Notes: generated by a model not told the origin, from the letters alone. 64,000 bases of DNA from Halorubellus sp. JP-L1 (GCF_011440375.1 NZ_JAAOIR010000001.1:124001-188000), one strand, 5' to 3'; numbered from the stretch's first letter, positions 1 to 10,851 are shown. Made by a program: numbers and translations.

Positions 1-860
1 AGGACGACGCCGTACCGGTTGTCCCAGACCGAGTTCGCCGCGATCGTCGAGTTCTGGACGCCGAACGCGTAGATGCCGAACGCGTTCCGGAACGCGGTGT
101 TGTTCGCGATCGTGGCGTTGCTCGACGAGAACACCGCCGCGCCGAAGGCGCCGTTGTCCTTCAGTTCGTTGCCGACGACAACGTCGTTCGTCGTCCGGTT
201 CCCGGCGCGAGCGTCGACGACGACGCCGAGAGCGAGATTCCGGGAGGCGTTCGACTCCTGGACCGTGACGTCGTTCGCGTCGTCGAGGACGATGCCGCCC
301 CCGTTCTCGAACGCGTGGACGCCCGAGACGTTGGCGTCCGTGACGTTCTCGGCGAGCACGCCGTGGCTCCAGTTCGTCACCGTGACGTGATGGATCGTGA
401 CGTTCTCGACGCGTTCGTTCGACCGGACGGTGACGCCGACGCCGACGCGGTCCTGCGACGATGGTCCGTCGATCGTCTCGCCGATCCCAGCGTGCGAGAG
501 GTTCCCCGCGACGGCGTGTCTGTCCCCGTCGAAGTGGACGTCGCTCGACCGAATGTCGATGCAGACGCCCGCGGTGCTGTCCTCGACGTCCGCCGTCAGG
601 ACGTACTCGCCGGGTTCGTCGATGACGGTGCACGAGTCGATCTGGACGGGCTGGTGGGTCGACGCACGCTCGTCGCTCCGACTCTCGTCGGTCGCGTTCT
701 CGTCGGTTGCGCTCTCGCCGCTCGCGCTCCCGTCGGTCGCGCTCACGTCGGACACGGTCGCGGGAACCAACCCGACGAAGGGCGCGAGGAGGACCCCCGC
801 CCACAGCGCGAGGGCGATCCCGACCGTCGCGACGAGAACCATCGTGCTTCTATTTGGCAT
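1..860 (-). CDS. NosD-like secreted beta-helix protein, 3' end outside window
   Basis: The gene starts at an ATG (858-860) and reads openly to the window edge, so its C-terminus is missing. The N-terminus is a signal peptide (MPNRSTMVLVATVGIALAL), followed by a Ser/Thr/Asp/Glu-rich linker and then a parallel beta-helix array with many Asn-rich turns of the kind found in NosD/carbohydrate-binding (CASH) proteins. From about residue 65 the protein is nearly identical to the product of the gene at 1208-2971. Its linker is about 34 residues longer than in that copy. It is probably exported to the cell surface; the ligand is unknown. A TATA-like CTTAGAAG about 27 bases upstream is conserved in the second copy as CTTAGAGG. 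The family call is secure, the function is not. Confidence 0.85.
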   Translation of the reverse strand, partial: MPNRSTMVLVATVGIALALWAGVLLAPFVGLVPATVSDVSATDGSASGESATDENATDESRSDERASTHQPVQIDSCTVIDEPGEYVLTADVEDSTAGVCIDIRSSDVHFDGDRHAVAGNLSHAGIGETIDGPSSQDRVGVGVTVRSNERVENVTIHHVTVTNWSHGVLAENVTDANVSGVHAFENGGGIVLDDANDVTVQESNASRNLALGVVVDARAGNRTTNDVVVGNELKDNGAFGAAVFSSSNATIANNTAFRNAFGIYAFGVQNSTIAANSVWDNRYGVV

Positions 861-1158
861 ACGTACCAACGGTTGATGACCGGGCTTCTAAGGCTGGTTA
901 CGGGGTGGCGAGCGTGACGGTGGCTTTGAGACCGATAACCGGCACGTTGTCCTCGAATCGGAACGAATCGCATACAGTTGGCGTTGGATAATTACCGATG
1001 CACGCAGAGACAACCGTCGAGCGACGGTCCGCGACCGAAGCGACGCGACTCGGCGACGCGACCTTGTCGACGCGACTCGGTGACGCGACTCTTCGAAGAT
1101 CAGCAACGCGACGCGGCCGACGCCCGGACAGGGAGACGGTTCCTCGCCCCCCTCGAAC
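861..1158. other. Duplicated divergent intergenic region without a gene
   Basis: This is the copy A counterpart of 2972-3237. Short blocks are still recognisable, for example GTTGGATAA near 981 and near 3093, and CTCGAACGTG before the lost start codon. The TATA-like ACTTTTCC before the intact CBS gene reads ACGGTTCC here. I see no supported coding sequence. Confidence 0.6.
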
Positions 1159-1245
1159 GTGACGGGTAAGGAGGGGGACGACGGCGACGGCCGAAGCAAC
1201 CCCTACGTCACGGATTCCATGACCCCGGACGTGGTGACGGCGCCG
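1159..1245 (+). pseudogene. 5' remnant of a CBS-domain gene
   Basis: In frame, this stretch reads KEGDDGDGRSNPYVTDSM and then TPDVVT, matching the N-terminus of the intact CBS-ParB protein (DGDDGDGRSKPYVKDYM). The initiator ATG has become AAG, the TATA-like element is altered, and similarity ends after about 28 codons, where the 3' end of the beta-helix gene at 1208-2971 begins on the other strand. It is a truncated, start-less fragment left by the tandem duplication. A GTG at 1159 could in principle be used, but no functional product is expected. Confidence 0.8.
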
Positions 1246-2971
1246 CGACCGCTGGCTCGGTCGCGAGCCCGGAGTTCGGTACGACGGCGTCGGGTCCAGA
1301 GGCGACACCGATTGCGGGAGCGAGACTCGCGCCCGCAGTCCTGGCGGCCCTCTCGGGACCCGTCTCGTTCTCAGTCCCGGCCTCCGTCGTGCTCGCGTTC
1401 GTGGTCTCGTTCCCGGTTTCTGTCGTGGTGCCGTTCGCCGTCTCGTTTCCGCCGGCGGTCTCGTTCTCGTAATCGCCCTTCTCGGCGAGTAGAACGACGA
1501 GCCCCTCGACACCGTCGAGCGAGGCGGCGACCGTGTTCAGGTTCGGGTTGACCTCGACGTCACCGGCGACGACTGTCCAGTTCGCGGCGTCGGCGTCGTA
1601 CCGGGACACGTCGAGGTCGTCCTCGCTCGCCGCGAACGCGTCGAGCGAGGCGTCGTCGTACTGGAAGGCCACCTGGAGCGAGGTGTTCTCTCCGAACGTC
1701 GTGACGTTCAGGTCCACGCCCACCGAGTAATTGTTCCGGGGGAACGGCGGCGTCTCGACGGCTCGACCGACGCCGACGTCGCTCCCGGAGAACGACACCG
1801 GTCCGGCGTCGGTCGTCGCGTTCAGGACCGCCGTCGACGACCCGTTGAACCCCGCGTAGATCCAGTCCGCGGCGTCGCTCGCCCTTGCGTCGACGATCGT
1901 GTTGTTGCGGGCATCCTCCGCGACGACCGCCGCCGACGCGTTCGTCCGGAACGGATAGTACTGGCCGTCGGCCGGGCCGGTGTCCGAGAGGTCGTTGCCG
2001 AGGGCGACGTTGTCGTCTGCAGCGACGAACGCGAGCGCGGCGGCGGTGCTGTTCCGCACGACGTTGTTCACGAGGACGTTCGACCGAGCGTTCGTCGCGT
2101 TCACGGCCTCGGGTTGCACGCCGAGGTCGGCGGCGCTCGCGTCGGCGGCGCTTGCGTCGGCGTCGGTGCCGTTCGCGTCGGCGACGTTCGTCGCGTTCGA
2201 CCGGAACCCCTCCAGGACGACGCCGTACCGGTTGTCCCAGACCGAGTTCGCCGCGATCGTCGAGTTCTGGACGCCGAACGCGTAGATGCCGAACGCGTTC
2301 CGGAACGCGGTGTTGTCTGCGATCGTGGCGTTGCTCGACGTGAACATCGCCGCGCCGAACACGCCGTTGTCCTTCAGTTCGTTGCCGACGATCGCGTTGT
2401 TCGCCGTTCGGTTCCCCGAGCGGGCGTCGACGATGACGCCGAGGATGAGGTTCCGGGAGGCGTTCGACTCATGGACCGTGACGTCGTTCGCGTCGTCGAG
2501 GACGATGCCGCCGCCGTTCTCGAACGCGTGGACGCCCGAGACGTTGGCGCTCGTGACGTTCTCGGCGAGCAGTCCGTGATTCCAGTTCGTCACCGTGACG
2601 TGGTGGACGGTGACGTTCTCGACGCGTTCGTTCGACCGGACGGTGACGCCGACCCCGACGCGCGTCCGCGGCGGTGGTCCGGTAATGGTCTCGTTGATGG
2701 CTTCCCGCGAGAGGTTGCCAGAGACGGTGTGTCTGTCCCCGTCGAAGTGGACGTCGCTCGACCGGATGTCGATGCAGACGCCCGCTGTGCTGTCCTCGAT
2801 GTCAGATGTCAGGACGTACTCGCCGGGTTCGTCGATGACGGTACACGAGTCGATTCGGACCGGCTGGTTCGCCGCGTCAGACGCGGCGACCGTCGCCGGG
2901 AGGACGCCGACGGCCGGGGCGAGGAGGACCCCGACCGTGACGACCAGGGCCACTGCGTGTCGTGGTAGCAT
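1208..2971 (-). CDS. NosD-like secreted beta-helix protein (second copy)
   Basis: The product is 587 residues. A signal peptide (MLPRHAVALVVTVGVLLAP) is followed by a conserved SCTVIDEPGEYVLTSDI segment and a long right-handed beta-helix region with Asn-rich turns (residues ~50-400). A domain of the kind that often follows haloarchaeal beta-helices (GVDLNVTTFGEN onward) comes next, then an N-E-T repeat linker. There is no PGF-CTERM or membrane anchor at the end. The last 12 residues (AAPSPRPGSWNP) and the stop codon are encoded antisense to the CBS remnant, so the present C-terminus was created by the duplication junction. Export is likely; the role is unknown, possibly surface carbohydrate or adhesin-like. 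Confidence 0.85.
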   Translation of the reverse strand: MLPRHAVALVVTVGVLLAPAVGVLPATVAASDAANQPVRIDSCTVIDEPGEYVLTSDIEDSTAGVCIDIRSSDVHFDGDRHTVSGNLSREAINETITGPPPRTRVGVGVTVRSNERVENVTVHHVTVTNWNHGLLAENVTSANVSGVHAFENGGGIVLDDANDVTVHESNASRNLILGVIVDARSGNRTANNAIVGNELKDNGVFGAAMFTSSNATIADNTAFRNAFGIYAFGVQNSTIAANSVWDNRYGVVLEGFRSNATNVADANGTDADASAADASAADLGVQPEAVNATNARSNVLVNNVVRNSTAAALAFVAADDNVALGNDLSDTGPADGQYYPFRTNASAAVVAEDARNNTIVDARASDAADWIYAGFNGSSTAVLNATTDAGPVSFSGSDVGVGRAVETPPFPRNNYSVGVDLNVTTFGENTSLQVAFQYDDASLDAFAASEDDLDVSRYDADAANWTVVAGDVEVNPNLNTVAASLDGVEGLVVLLAEKGDYENETAGGNETANGTTTETGNETTNASTTEAGTENETGPERAARTAGASLAPAIGVASGPDAVVPNSGLATEPAVAAPSPRPGSWNP

Positions 2972-3310
2972 GCACCAGTGTGGTCGGCGACCGAGCCTCT
3001 AAGCGTGGTTACGGAATGGCGAGCGAGACCGTCGGTTCGACCTCGATACCCTCCGCATAGCGGCAGAGCGGAGCGAATCTGTCCTCCGTTGCCGTTGGAT
3101 AAACACGTCCGATGCCAGATGCAACGGTCGCGCGGCGGGACGAAACTCCGGCGAGCGACCCTTGGCGAGTCCGGAACCGACCGCGCTCCCCGACGGGACA
3201 GGGAGACTTTTCCTCGCCCACCTCGAACGTGGCGGGTATGGATGGGGACGACGGCGACGGCCGAAGCAAGCCCTACGTCAAGGACTACATGACCCAGGAC
3301 GTGGTGACGG
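2214..3310. repeat. Tandem duplication, copy B
   Basis: This is the partner of copy A. It holds the 5' half of the second beta-helix gene, the divergent intergenic region and the 5' end of the intact CBS-ParB gene. Similarity ends at about 3310, inside the first CBS domain; the matching breakpoint in copy A is near 1245. Confidence 0.85.
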
Positions 3311-4041
3311 TGTCGCCCGACGAGACCGTCGGCGAGGTCGCGGCGATGATCGCGAAGAGCGAGGAACATAGCGGGTTCCCGGTGTGCGAGCGCCGTCGCG
3401 TCGAGGGGTTCGTGTCCGCGAGAGATCTCCTGCTGGCGGACGACGACGAGCCGATCTTCAAGGTGATGACGACGGATCTCATCGTCGCGCACCCGGAGAT
3501 GAAGGTGACGGACGCCGCCAGGGTCATCCTCAGGTCGGGCATCCAGAAGCTCCCCGTGGTGGACGACGCGGGGAACCTCGTGGGCATCATCTCGAACGCG
3601 GACGTCATCCGCAGTCAGATAGAGCGGGCGACGCCGGAGAAGGTCGGGAAGCTCCGGCGGACCCTGGAGAACATCCACGGCGTGAGTCTCGACCAGGAGC
3701 GTCACAAGGTCGACCTCGACGGGTTGACGCCGACGCAAACGAAGGTGTACGCGGACGAACTCGAGGGGCGGCGCTACGAGCTAGAGCGCGGGCTGGCGGA
3801 GCCGCTCGTCGTCATCGACAACGGCGGCGACATGCTGCTCGCGGACGGCCACCATCGCGTGATGGCCGCGGACAGACTCGGGATGGAGTCCATGGACGCG
3901 TACGTGATCGTCATCGCGGACCCGATCGAACTCGGGATGGCGAAGACCGCCGAACGGGAGGGGCTGGAATCGCTCGCGGACGTGAACGTCGTCGACTACG
4001 CGCGGCACCCGCTCGTCGAGACGACCAAGCGCCTGCAGTAG
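3238..4041 (+). CDS. CBS-pair protein with ParB/Srx-like domain
   Basis: The product is 267 residues. Two CBS motifs occupy residues ~10-125 (YMTQDVVTVSPDETVGE; VMTTDLIVAHPEMKVTDAA, GIQKLPVVDD, GIISNADVI). They are followed by a ParB/sulfiredoxin-like module (~130-265) with the signature LLADGHHRVMAADRLG. CBS pairs typically bind adenosyl ligands, and the ParB-like fold can bind nucleotides or DNA; this combination is a known haloarchaeal architecture without a proven function. I chose ATG 3238 because a TATA-like ACTTTTCC lies about 29 bases upstream and the same promoter and start region is recognisable in the duplicated remnant. An in-frame ATG at 3112 is less likely. The gene is probably expressed alone and leaderless. 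Confidence 0.85.
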   Translation: MDGDDGDGRSKPYVKDYMTQDVVTVSPDETVGEVAAMIAKSEEHSGFPVCERRRVEGFVSARDLLLADDDEPIFKVMTTDLIVAHPEMKVTDAARVILRSGIQKLPVVDDAGNLVGIISNADVIRSQIERATPEKVGKLRRTLENIHGVSLDQERHKVDLDGLTPTQTKVYADELEGRRYELERGLAEPLVVIDNGGDMLLADGHHRVMAADRLGMESMDAYVIVIADPIELGMAKTAEREGLESLADVNVVDYARHPLVETTKRLQ

Positions 4042-4143
4042 CGAACGTCCAGTCGTCCGGAACCGACGCCCGTTTCCTGTCAGTATTCGCCACTCTCTCG
4101 ATCGAAGGGAAAGTTTAGGCTTCGTCGGACCCTTCGTTCAGTC

Positions 4144-5295
4144 GTGCAATCGAGTCCTTCAGGCGACGCCCGCGACGGTCGCGGAGGCACTGACGGTGAC
4201 GGGGACGCCAGTGCCGGCCGCGTCGACGCCGTCGGCCGTGACGGCTCGCCCGACGAGAGCGAGGTCGCGGTCCGGGCCGACGGTCTCCGGAAGGCCTTCG
4301 GCGACCCGGACGCCGACGGCGTGCTCGCGGTCGACGACGTCTCGTTCGCGGTCGCGAGCGGCGAGATCGTCGGCGTCCTCGGCCCGAACGGCGCCGGGAA
4401 GACGACGACGATCAAGATGCTGCTCGGTCTCGTCACGCCGACCGCGGGGTCCGCGACCGTCGCGGGCGTCGACGTCGCCACCGACGAGCGAGCGGTCTAC
4501 GAGCACGTCGGCGCGATGCTCGAGGGCGCGCGGAACGTCTACTGGCGGCTGAGCGTCCGCGAGAACCTCCGGTTCTTCGCGGCGATCGGCGGCGCGGACC
4601 CGAGCGACGTCCGGGAACGGCACGACGAACTGCTTTCGACACTCGGCATCGCCGAGAAGGCGGACGTCCCGGTCCGCGAACTCTCGCGCGGCCAGAAGCA
4701 GAAGGTCGCGCTCGCGTGCACGCTCGCCCGCGGCGCGGACGTCCTCTTCCTCGACGAGCCGACGCTCGGCCTCGACGTCGAGAGCTCGCTCTCCCTCCAG
4801 CGGGAACTGACGCGTCTCGCGCGCGAGGACGACGTCACGGTCGTGCTGTCGAGTCACGACATGGACGTCGTCGAGCGCGTCAGCGACCGCGTCGTCATCC
4901 TCGCGAACGGTCGCGTCGCCGCCGACGAGCGCGTCGACGACCTCGTGTCGGTGTTCGCCACGCAAGCCTACCGGCTGCGAGCGTCGAACGAACCGGGGTT
5001 GCGCGACGCCGTCGCGGCCGCCGGCACCGTCGAATCGTGGACCGTCCACGACGGCCTCGCGCGCTTCGAGGTCGTCGTCCCCGACCAGGACGCGTTCTAC
5101 GACCTCGTCGACGCCGTCCGCGAGACCGGAGCGACCCTGGATTCGTTCGAGTCCGTCGACCCCGACCTCGAGGACGTCTTCGTCGAACTCACGAGCGACG
5201 ACGACGCGACAGCGATGGATTCGGACGACGGCAACGACACGGGAAGGGAACGGTCACCGCCGGAGCCCGCGACGGACGGTGGTGAGGAGTCGTGA
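4144..5295 (+). CDS. ABC transporter ATP-binding protein
   Basis: The product is 383 residues. A charged, low-complexity N-terminal ~40 residues precedes a CcmA/NatA-type ATPase: Walker A GPNGAGKTTT, signature LSRGQKQKVALA, Walker B VLFLDEPTLGLD and the H-loop SSHDMD. The C-terminal extension (FESVDPDLEDVFVELT) is typical of ABC-2 exporter ATPases. The start is GTG, with TATA-like GTTTAGG about 28 bases upstream, suggesting a leaderless message. The stop codon overlaps the GTG of the permease gene (GTGA), so the two form an operon and probably one exporter. The substrate cannot be inferred. Confidence 0.9.
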   Translation: MQSSPSGDARDGRGGTDGDGDASAGRVDAVGRDGSPDESEVAVRADGLRKAFGDPDADGVLAVDDVSFAVASGEIVGVLGPNGAGKTTTIKMLLGLVTPTAGSATVAGVDVATDERAVYEHVGAMLEGARNVYWRLSVRENLRFFAAIGGADPSDVRERHDELLSTLGIAEKADVPVRELSRGQKQKVALACTLARGADVLFLDEPTLGLDVESSLSLQRELTRLAREDDVTVVLSSHDMDVVERVSDRVVILANGRVAADERVDDLVSVFATQAYRLRASNEPGLRDAVAAAGTVESWTVHDGLARFEVVVPDQDAFYDLVDAVRETGATLDSFESVDPDLEDVFVELTSDDDATAMDSDDGNDTGRERSPPEPATDGGEES

Positions 5296-6062
5296 GCTAC
5301 CGCGTCCTCTTCGGTGCGCTCGCGCGCAAGCGTCTGGTCATCCTGAAGGAGTACCCCGTGAACACGCTGACGCAACTCGCCGTCACGTACCTGTTCTTCG
5401 CCGGGATCTTCTTGGGCGGGAAGGCCGTCGCCGGCCCCGCCATCACGGACAGCCTCCCCGGCATCATCGTCGGGTTCTTCGTGTGGACGATGGCGATAAC
5501 GGCGTTCGCGGGCGCGGCGCGCTCGATCATGCAGGAGGCCCAGTGGGGGACGCTCGAACAGCTGTACATGTCGCCGTACGGGTTCGAGCGCGTGATGGCC
5601 GTCAACGCCCTCGTCCGCCTGCTGGAGTCGTTCGCGTGGGGCGCGGCCATCCTCGCCGCGATGCTCGCGACGACGGGCGAGGTGCTGACCCTCGACGTGC
5701 TCACCGTCGTCCCGCTCGTCGTCCTCACGGTCGCGAGCGCGCTCGGCGTCGGGTTCGTGTTCGCGGGGCTCGCGCTCGTCTACAAGCGCATCGACAACCT
5801 CTTCGGACTCCTCAACTTCGGCCTGCTGTTCCTCGTCGCGGCCCCCGTCGACGAGTACCCCGCGCTCGCCGCGCTCCCGCTCTCGCAGGGCAGTGCGCTC
5901 CTCCAGCGCGCGATGACCGACGGCGTCGCCATCTGGAACCTCCCCGCCGTCGACCTCGCCGTCCTCGTCGCGACCGCCGTCGGCTACGTCCTCGCGGGCG
6001 TCGTCGCGTTCAGGGTCGCCGAAGCACGCGCGCGCCGCGACGGACTGCTCGGGCAGTACTGA
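5292..6062 (+). CDS. ABC-2 type permease subunit
   Basis: The product is 256 residues with about six hydrophobic segments and the amphipathic segment QEAQWGTLEQLYMSPYG, characteristic of ABC-2 type permeases just after the second helix. It starts at a GTG overlapping the stop of the preceding ATPase by four bases, so translational coupling is expected. Together they should form a membrane exporter. The cargo is unknown; lipid, drug or polysaccharide export are family-level possibilities only. Confidence 0.88.
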   Translation: MSYRVLFGALARKRLVILKEYPVNTLTQLAVTYLFFAGIFLGGKAVAGPAITDSLPGIIVGFFVWTMAITAFAGAARSIMQEAQWGTLEQLYMSPYGFERVMAVNALVRLLESFAWGAAILAAMLATTGEVLTLDVLTVVPLVVLTVASALGVGFVFAGLALVYKRIDNLFGLLNFGLLFLVAAPVDEYPALAALPLSQGSALLQRAMTDGVAIWNLPAVDLAVLVATAVGYVLAGVVAFRVAEARARRDGLLGQY

Positions 6063-6141
6063 CGACGACGGCGTCCTCCGTCGACGGACCGGATCGACCG
6101 CTACCGAACGATTATAGTCGTGGTCGGTGAAAATTACGTCC

Positions 6142-7842
<1,701 letters not shown>

Positions 7843-7887
7843 ACGGTTCGCGTCGGCCTCCCAGAATGCAGTACGGCTGACCGACGC

Positions 7888-9192
7888 TCAGGCGCGCTCG
7901 TGCCGGATCGCTTCTTGCTGACGGTCGAGGACTGCCGCTTCGAGCGACGGTGCCCGGGTGTCGCCGAGAGCACCGACCGATGCGCGGTAGTCGGACGAGC
8001 GGACGGTAGCGGTCGCGTTCGCCTCGTCGAGCACGGCGAGCGCGATGGAGACGTTCGGGCTGCCGACGTACGCGCGAACGGCGGATCGCCGCGGGAGGAC
8101 GCGAGCGTCGCTCTCGACGGCCGAACGGGAGTCGACGACGTGTAGCGTCGTGTCGTTCTCCGAGCCGGTCGCGTAGACGTACGCGGTCTCGCCGGGCGCG
8201 AGCGATCGGTTCACGGCCGTCTGCGCGCTGACGTTCCCGAGCACGCCGACCGAGTGATTCGACAGGGTCCGTTCGCCCGTGTTCTCGAGTTCGAGCACGG
8301 TGCCGTTCGCGGCAAGTGTCCCGTTCAACCGCGTCACCTCGCTCGTCCACGCCGGCGTCGACAGCTCGGTGTCGTTCACTCCGCGGAGTCGGTAGTCCAT
8401 CTGCGTGCGCGCCATCGACCCGTCGGCGGACTCGATCGCGAGCGCCGCCTCGGCGTCGTGGATCGTCCCGCTCGCGTCGACGTACACCGCGAACGACATG
8501 TCCGAGAGCGAGCTGTTCGGGGCGCCGAGCACGCCACGGACCCGTTGGAACTGCGTCTCGTTCACCGCCGTCGTCTCGTACCGGACGACCTTCTCGCCGC
8601 TGCGGGTGTCGAACCCCGTCGGTCGCATGCGGTCGGACAGCTGGAAGTAGAGGAACGCGACGGACGGCATCGACTGGGACGGCTGCCGGTACGTCTGCAT
8701 CACGCTCCGGACCGGCCCGCTCCCGTACTCGGTCGTCGTCCCGCTCGCGCCGACCGTCTGCGCGTACACCGTGTTCCCCGACCGGTAGACGCGCTTCGCG
8801 GACGCCGTGCCGTTCCCGACCGTCCGCGTCTCGTTCGCGAACCCGCTCGGGCCGCGCGTGACGTTCGCGAACACGGTCGCGCGATCGTCCGCCGCGCCGC
8901 CACCGCGGAGGCGCGTGTACGACAGGTTCGACTGGTACGTCGACTGGGAGACCGACGCGAAGTGCGCCTGCAGCAAGCGACGCGGGTTCGGGATTCCACG
9001 CGGTCCCGCGCCCGGCGCCACCAGCGTCGACGGCACCGTCACACGGTTCGAATCCCCATTCGACGCCGTTTCGGACGTCGTCGTCGGCGAGTCCGTCGCA
9101 GCGTCCGGCGTGGTCGACGTCGCCGGCCCGCCGCTACAGCCCGCGAGCACGACGACCGCCACCACCAGCACCGTCGCGAATCTGCGTGTCAT
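7888..9192 (-). CDS. Predicted lipoprotein, haloarchaeal family
   Basis: The product is 434 residues. The N-terminus MTRRFATVLVVAVVVLAGC is a signal peptide ending in a lipobox, with the lipidated Cys at ~19 followed by a Gly/Thr/Ser/Asp linker that tethers the mature protein outside the membrane. The mature part is mostly beta-rich with no catalytic motif that I recognise. A distal segment (LENTGERTLSNHSVGVLGN) resembles an Ig-like or CARDB-like fold. It converges with the mutase gene and is transcribed alone. The function is unknown. Confidence 0.75.
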   Translation of the reverse strand: MTRRFATVLVVAVVVLAGCSGGPATSTTPDAATDSPTTTSETASNGDSNRVTVPSTLVAPGAGPRGIPNPRRLLQAHFASVSQSTYQSNLSYTRLRGGGAADDRATVFANVTRGPSGFANETRTVGNGTASAKRVYRSGNTVYAQTVGASGTTTEYGSGPVRSVMQTYRQPSQSMPSVAFLYFQLSDRMRPTGFDTRSGEKVVRYETTAVNETQFQRVRGVLGAPNSSLSDMSFAVYVDASGTIHDAEAALAIESADGSMARTQMDYRLRGVNDTELSTPAWTSEVTRLNGTLAANGTVLELENTGERTLSNHSVGVLGNVSAQTAVNRSLAPGETAYVYATGSENDTTLHVVDSRSAVESDARVLPRRSAVRAYVGSPNVSIALAVLDEANATATVRSSDYRASVGALGDTRAPSLEAAVLDRQQEAIRHERA

Positions 9193-9281
9193 TGGTCGAA
9201 CCCTCCCCCCGAACCTACTTGAACGTGGCTAACCGGTAACTGCCGACCACCGCCGCCGTAAATTCAGGTCCCGGCGACGCC

Positions 9282-10673
9282 CTATAGGTACTCCATCCCC
9301 GTCGTCTCGCCGAGGTCGAACCCGGCGCGTTCGTGCGACCACTCGACGGGCTCGTCGCGGTGTGCGTCCATGAACGAGACGATCTCCTCGCCGACGTCCG
9401 CGCCGTACAGTTCCGGGCCGTCGCGCATCCGTTCGCGGAGCGCGTCGTCGTCGGCCACGCGACTGACTGCCGCCTGGACGAACTCGCCGGAGATCGGCGG
9501 GACGAGGAGGTTCGTGTTCGCCTCGAACACCGTCTCCGGGCGGTCCGTGTTGAATCGCGCGGTGAGGCAGACGGTCTCCTCGATGTGGTTCAGTTCCTCC
9601 TGCATGCTCCCCGAGTCCGTGAACTCCGCGAGGCACTGCCCGGACTCGAGGAACTCGTAGACGTGCGCGTGCTTCTTCCAGAGGCCCGTGAACAGGAAGT
9701 TCTCGCGCTCGGCGTCGAGTTCGAGCAGCCGCTCGCGCAACCCCGTCGCCTCTAGCGCCGACCGGGTGGCGTTCAGTTCGACGAAGTTGACGTTGAAGCC
9801 GTCCTCGACGAGCGCGATCACGCCCTCGACGACCGCGCGGAACCGGCCCGGGAGCAGGTTCGCGCGCCGGTGGACGTCCACGCGGATCCAGTCGTCGCGC
9901 TCCTCCAGCGTCGGGTACACGTCGAAGACGCTCTCGTCGAGCTCCGCGGCGCGCTTCGCGTCGATCGCGTCGACGACGCTGTTCCCGACGACGGGGACGC
10001 GCTCCTCGGGGTAGCCCTCGCGGACGAGGTGCTCGCGGTTCAACTCGACGGGCGCGAAGTGATAGAGCGACGCGGCGGACCCGACGAACGTGTCGTACTG
10101 CTCGGGGAACGGCTCGGAGCGATCGACGTGCCAGTCGCCGGTCCACTGCGCGTCGACGAACGCGTCGACCGCGGCGTCGTCACCGACCGCGAGCCCCTCG
10201 CGGTCGACGGCGTCGTAGTCCGGCGCCATCCCGCGCAGTCCCGCCTCGTTGTGCGCGACCTGCTCGCCGGTCGCGAACGCCCACGCCTGCGGGATGGTCG
10301 CGGCGGCGTGCGTGTCCCCGTGCACGAGCGGGACGACGGTCGTGTCCGGGTGGTGCTCGTCGAGGTAGTCCGTGAACGCGTCGATGCGCGTCGTCACCTC
10401 CGCGGTCTTCTGTGAGAGGTCGCCGCGGACGCCGAGGTCGACGCCGACGCGGTCCTCGACGCCGTACTCCGCGAGCCCGTGCCCGAGCAGGTCGTCGTAG
10501 TGCTGGCCGGTGTGGAGGACGAACGCCGGCACCCCGAGGTCCTCGGCGGCGGTCACGACCGGCGCTTGCTTGTAGAAGTCGGGCTTGGTCGCCGTGACGA
10601 CGGCGATCGCGAAGTCCTCTCCCTCCAGTCTGGCGTCGAGTCGGTCCGCGTGGACCGTGTACGCAGAACTCAT
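9282..10673 (-). CDS. UDP-N-acetylglucosamine 2-epimerase-like protein
   Basis: The product is 463 residues, longer than the usual ~370-390 of non-hydrolysing WecB enzymes. GT-B fold landmarks are TKPDFYKQAPVV, LHTGQHYDD, VHGDTHAA, QVAHNEAGLRG, VPVVGNSVVDAI, DVHRRANLL and FTDSGSMQEELN. The enzyme would interconvert UDP-GlcNAc and UDP-ManNAc for surface-glycan synthesis. The region after HNEAGLR, where the family normally has a PEE-x-NR motif, is expanded by several dozen residues and reads PFPEQYDTFVGSAASLYHF, so substrate range may differ. I chose ATG 10673 because the open frame further upstream is low-complexity. The gene is divergent from acs. Confidence 0.85.
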   Translation of the reverse strand: MSSAYTVHADRLDARLEGEDFAIAVVTATKPDFYKQAPVVTAAEDLGVPAFVLHTGQHYDDLLGHGLAEYGVEDRVGVDLGVRGDLSQKTAEVTTRIDAFTDYLDEHHPDTTVVPLVHGDTHAAATIPQAWAFATGEQVAHNEAGLRGMAPDYDAVDREGLAVGDDAAVDAFVDAQWTGDWHVDRSEPFPEQYDTFVGSAASLYHFAPVELNREHLVREGYPEERVPVVGNSVVDAIDAKRAAELDESVFDVYPTLEERDDWIRVDVHRRANLLPGRFRAVVEGVIALVEDGFNVNFVELNATRSALEATGLRERLLELDAERENFLFTGLWKKHAHVYEFLESGQCLAEFTDSGSMQEELNHIEETVCLTARFNTDRPETVFEANTNLLVPPISGEFVQAAVSRVADDDALRERMRDGPELYGADVGEEIVSFMDAHRDEPVEWSHERAGFDLGETTGMEYL

Positions 10674-10851
10674 TGCCACCTGCTCGTCGTTCGAGGACCG
10701 AGTAGTTGTCCATCTACTGCTTCGTTCGCGCGGCGAGCGTCCGCGCTCCGGGGTCGTCCACGCGGTGCTCGCGACGGGCGCAGTCCGAGAACCGTCCGCC
10801 CGCGGCGGGGGAACGCTTATCCCGGTTATCGTCGTCGGTCTAGCACGAACT

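Larger units (their letters stand above)
1..1245. repeat. Tandem duplication, copy A (visible part)
   Basis: Base 1 here corresponds to base 2214 in copy B. Identity runs through the beta-helix gene, its divergent promoter and the first codons of a CBS-domain gene, and stops near 1245. The offset falls from 2213 to 2111 bases at the beta-helix start codon because copy A has about 102 extra bases in the linker of its secreted protein. Confidence 0.85.

Noticed and set aside
4144-6062. Antibiotic or multidrug resistance exporter
   Set aside because: The ABC-2 family covers many cargoes and there is no neighbouring biosynthetic or resistance gene to support a specific substrate.
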